From the NCBI GenBank assembly GCA_002405995.1, contig DHMW01000025.1, positions 7,519-22,011 of the forward strand: a DNA stretch of 14,493 nucleotides, read 5' to 3'. A model generated the notes under the pieces. That model was not told where the DNA came from, made no database searches, and was given only the letters and a program-made list of their open reading frames with translations. This stretch comes from Oscillospiraceae bacterium UBA4632 (GTDB taxonomy: Bacteria; Bacillota; Clostridia; Oscillospirales; Oscillospiraceae). Positions 13,486 through 14,493 of the stretch are shown piece by piece. Position numbers and translations under genes: made by a program. Every line of letters begins with the position of its first letter. Positions within the stretch are counted from its first letter, which is position 1.

Positions 13486-14301
13486 ATGCTGAAAATCGGA
13501 GATTTTTCAAAGCTGTCCAGAGTCAGTATCCGTATGCTGCACTACTACGACGAAATCGGGCTGCTCAATCCTGACTACATTGACCGCTTCACCGACTACC
13601 GCTACTACAGCGAGTCCCAACTTCCCACTGTCTGCCGCATCGCTGCGCTGCGCGACATGGGCTTCGGGCTTGCCGAAATCCGCGCCCTGCTGCCCGTTTA
13701 TGACGTTCCGGAACAGCTCGACGCATATCTTGCCGCGCGTCAGTCGAAGCTGTCCGCAGAGCAGGTGCAGCTCAAGCATCAGCTGCGGCTTCTGGACACA
13801 GCCCGCAAGCGGCTGAGAAAGGAAGAAAATATGAATTATAATGTCACAGTCAAAACCCTGCCAGAGCGCTGCGCCGCTACTGTTCGCATGACCATTCCCC
13901 GCTATGAGGACGAAGGCATCGTCTGGGGCATTCTCTGCAATGAGACCGATCCGCTGCACCTCATTCCTTCCGACCCCTGCTACTGCTGCGTTGTCTTTCT
14001 CGACGGTGAATACAAGGAGGAAAATGTGGAGATCGAAGCGCAGAAAACTGTCAAGGGGCAGTATCCTGACACCGAACACGTCAAATTTCGCATCCTGCCT
14101 GCCGTCACCTACGCCGGCTGCACCTTCAAGGGCGGCTATGAGCAGATCAACGACGTCACTGCCGCGCTGACGGAATGGATCGAAGCCAACGGCTATGAAT
14201 ATGCCGGACCGATGTTTGATATATATCACGTCAGTCCGCACGAGACGCAGAACCCCGCTGAATTCGTCACCGAGGTCTGCTACCCGGTAAAGAAAAAGTG
14301 A
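13486..14301 (+). CDS. MerR-family regulator with GyrI-like effector domain (BmrR-like)
   Basis: 271-aa transcription factor. The winged HTH occupies about 1-70, beginning MLKIGDFSKLSRVSIRMLHY and YDEIGLLNPD, the MerR hallmark. A dimerising coiled coil is likely at about 76-113. A GyrI-like small-molecule-binding domain covers about 117-267, with TAALTEWIEANGYEYAGP and the terminal EFVTEVCYPV pattern typical of BmrR-type sensors. GGAGG is 7 nt upstream of the ATG. It is the only plus-strand gene and is preceded by its own 19-bp-spacer promoter. No efflux pump or other target gene follows it before the rRNA operon, so its targets lie elsewhere or it controls only itself. The effector is unknown; lipophilic cations or peptides are usual for the class. 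Confidence 0.92.
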   Translation: MLKIGDFSKLSRVSIRMLHYYDEIGLLNPDYIDRFTDYRYYSESQLPTVCRIAALRDMGFGLAEIRALLPVYDVPEQLDAYLAARQSKLSAEQVQLKHQLRLLDTARKRLRKEENMNYNVTVKTLPERCAATVRMTIPRYEDEGIVWGILCNETDPLHLIPSDPCYCCVVFLDGEYKEENVEIEAQKTVKGQYPDTEHVKFRILPAVTYAGCTFKGGYEQINDVTAALTEWIEANGYEYAGPMFDIYHVSPHETQNPAEFVTEVCYPVKKK

Positions 14302-14311
14302 TCTGTCAAAG

Positions 14312-14340
14312 GAGACGGCTCTTTTGAAAAGAGCCGTCTC
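14312..14340. terminator. Hairpin downstream of merR, probable terminator
   Basis: GAGACGGCTCTT and AAGAGCCGTCTC form a stem of at least 12 bp around a TTGAA loop, starting 10 nt after the merR stop. The following bases are TCTCGATATA, so the T-run is poor. It may act as a weak terminator or 3'-end stabiliser, with the stronger palindrome at 14419-14450 as backup. Confidence 0.6.
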
Positions 14341-14418
14341 TCTCGATATACTGCTGTTTTCAGCGCTTTTCGCCTTCACGTCGGCTGCGCGCGCAGCACC
14401 CGGCGCCCGCAGGACAGC

Positions 14419-14450
14419 AAAAGAGGACATCCGGCCGGATGTCCTCTTTT
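14419..14450. terminator. Bidirectional terminator between merR and the rRNA operon
   Basis: AAAAGAGGACATCCGG followed by its exact reverse complement makes a perfect 32-bp palindrome with A4 on one side and T4 on the other. It lies 2 nt beyond the 5S rRNA 3' end on the minus strand and also faces merR transcription on plus, so it can end both. Confidence 0.88.
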
Positions 14451-14452
14451 GT

Positions 14453-14493
14453 GTTGGCGCTACCTATCTTCCCGGGCCGTCTCCAGCCAAGTA
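14453..14493 (-). rRNA. rrf: 5S ribosomal RNA, 3' end (partial)
   Basis: The minus strand reads TACTTGGCTGGAGACGGCCC, then GGGAAGATAGGTAGCGCCAAC. This matches the conserved 3' third of bacterial 5S rRNA (helices IV/V and the 3' strand of helix I). The 5' part lies outside the window. It is presumably the distal gene of an rRNA operon entering from the right. Its maturation would be done by RNase M5, encoded at 597-1211. Confidence 0.9.

Noticed and set aside
13365..13574. An alternative plus-strand ORF overlapping the merR start
   Set aside because: It lies across the merR promoter and operator in a different frame and lacks a ribosome binding site.
14341..14418. Possible tRNA or small RNA between merR and the 5S gene
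   Set aside because: No cloverleaf or TTCGAAT-type loop could be found; only short GC palindromes such as GCTGCGCGCGCAGC are seen.
1..14493. CRISPR arrays, insertion sequences, integrase or phage genes
   Set aside because: No regularly spaced repeats, transposase or phage motifs were found on either strand.

Overview
This window looks like chromosomal DNA from a GC-rich member of the Firmicutes, most likely a Clostridia/Oscillospiraceae-type gut anaerobe. The evidence is AGGAGG-type ribosome binding sites, RNase M5, a lysine riboswitch working by transcription termination, a TM1266-family (FeFe-hydrogenase-associated) regulator, and lipoprotein-anchored binding proteins. The genus is inferred from style only. 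No phage, IS element, CRISPR array or tRNA gene was seen. Almost everything lies on the minus strand; only merR is on plus.

Reading in transcription order from the right edge: the 3' end of a 5S rRNA gene (14453-14493, minus) enters the window and stops at a perfect A4...T4 palindrome (14419-14450). Convergent with it is an autoregulated MerR/BmrR-type regulator (13486-14301, plus) with a textbook 19-bp promoter spacer and an internal dyad. Leftward of merR, a sigma-A promoter starts a lysine riboswitch (about 13053-13225) and its terminator (12975-13005). These control a two-gene unit: a LarA-family nickel-pincer racemase homologue and a class I/II PLP aminotransferase. No terminator was seen after the aminotransferase. 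The next genes are a polar amino acid ABC importer (binding lipoprotein, permease, ATPase; 10340 to 7949) that also has its own promoter.

A roughly 375-base gap (7574-7948) separates that importer from the next operon. It holds a possible 52-codon membrane ORF, a very good promoter (7769-7797) and a leader of about 190 nt. The leader ends in an intrinsic terminator directly before the next gene's ribosome binding site, so it is probably an attenuator or riboswitch that I could not classify. The operon behind it encodes a TM1266-family regulator and a complete NitT/TauT/NMT1-type ABC importer (7573 to 4884), with 4-nt start/stop overlaps at two of its three junctions.

The left third is a tightly packed housekeeping and competence operon: XRE-type HTH regulator, comEC, holA, rnmV (4738 to 597). 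It is followed by glnS (524 to the window edge), which has its own promoter embedded in the end of rnmV.

The most noteworthy point is a canonical lysine riboswitch controlling a LarA-like enzyme plus aminotransferase, neither of which is a standard lysine biosynthesis or transport gene. Second is the unclassified terminator-bearing leader in front of the TM1266-ABC operon.
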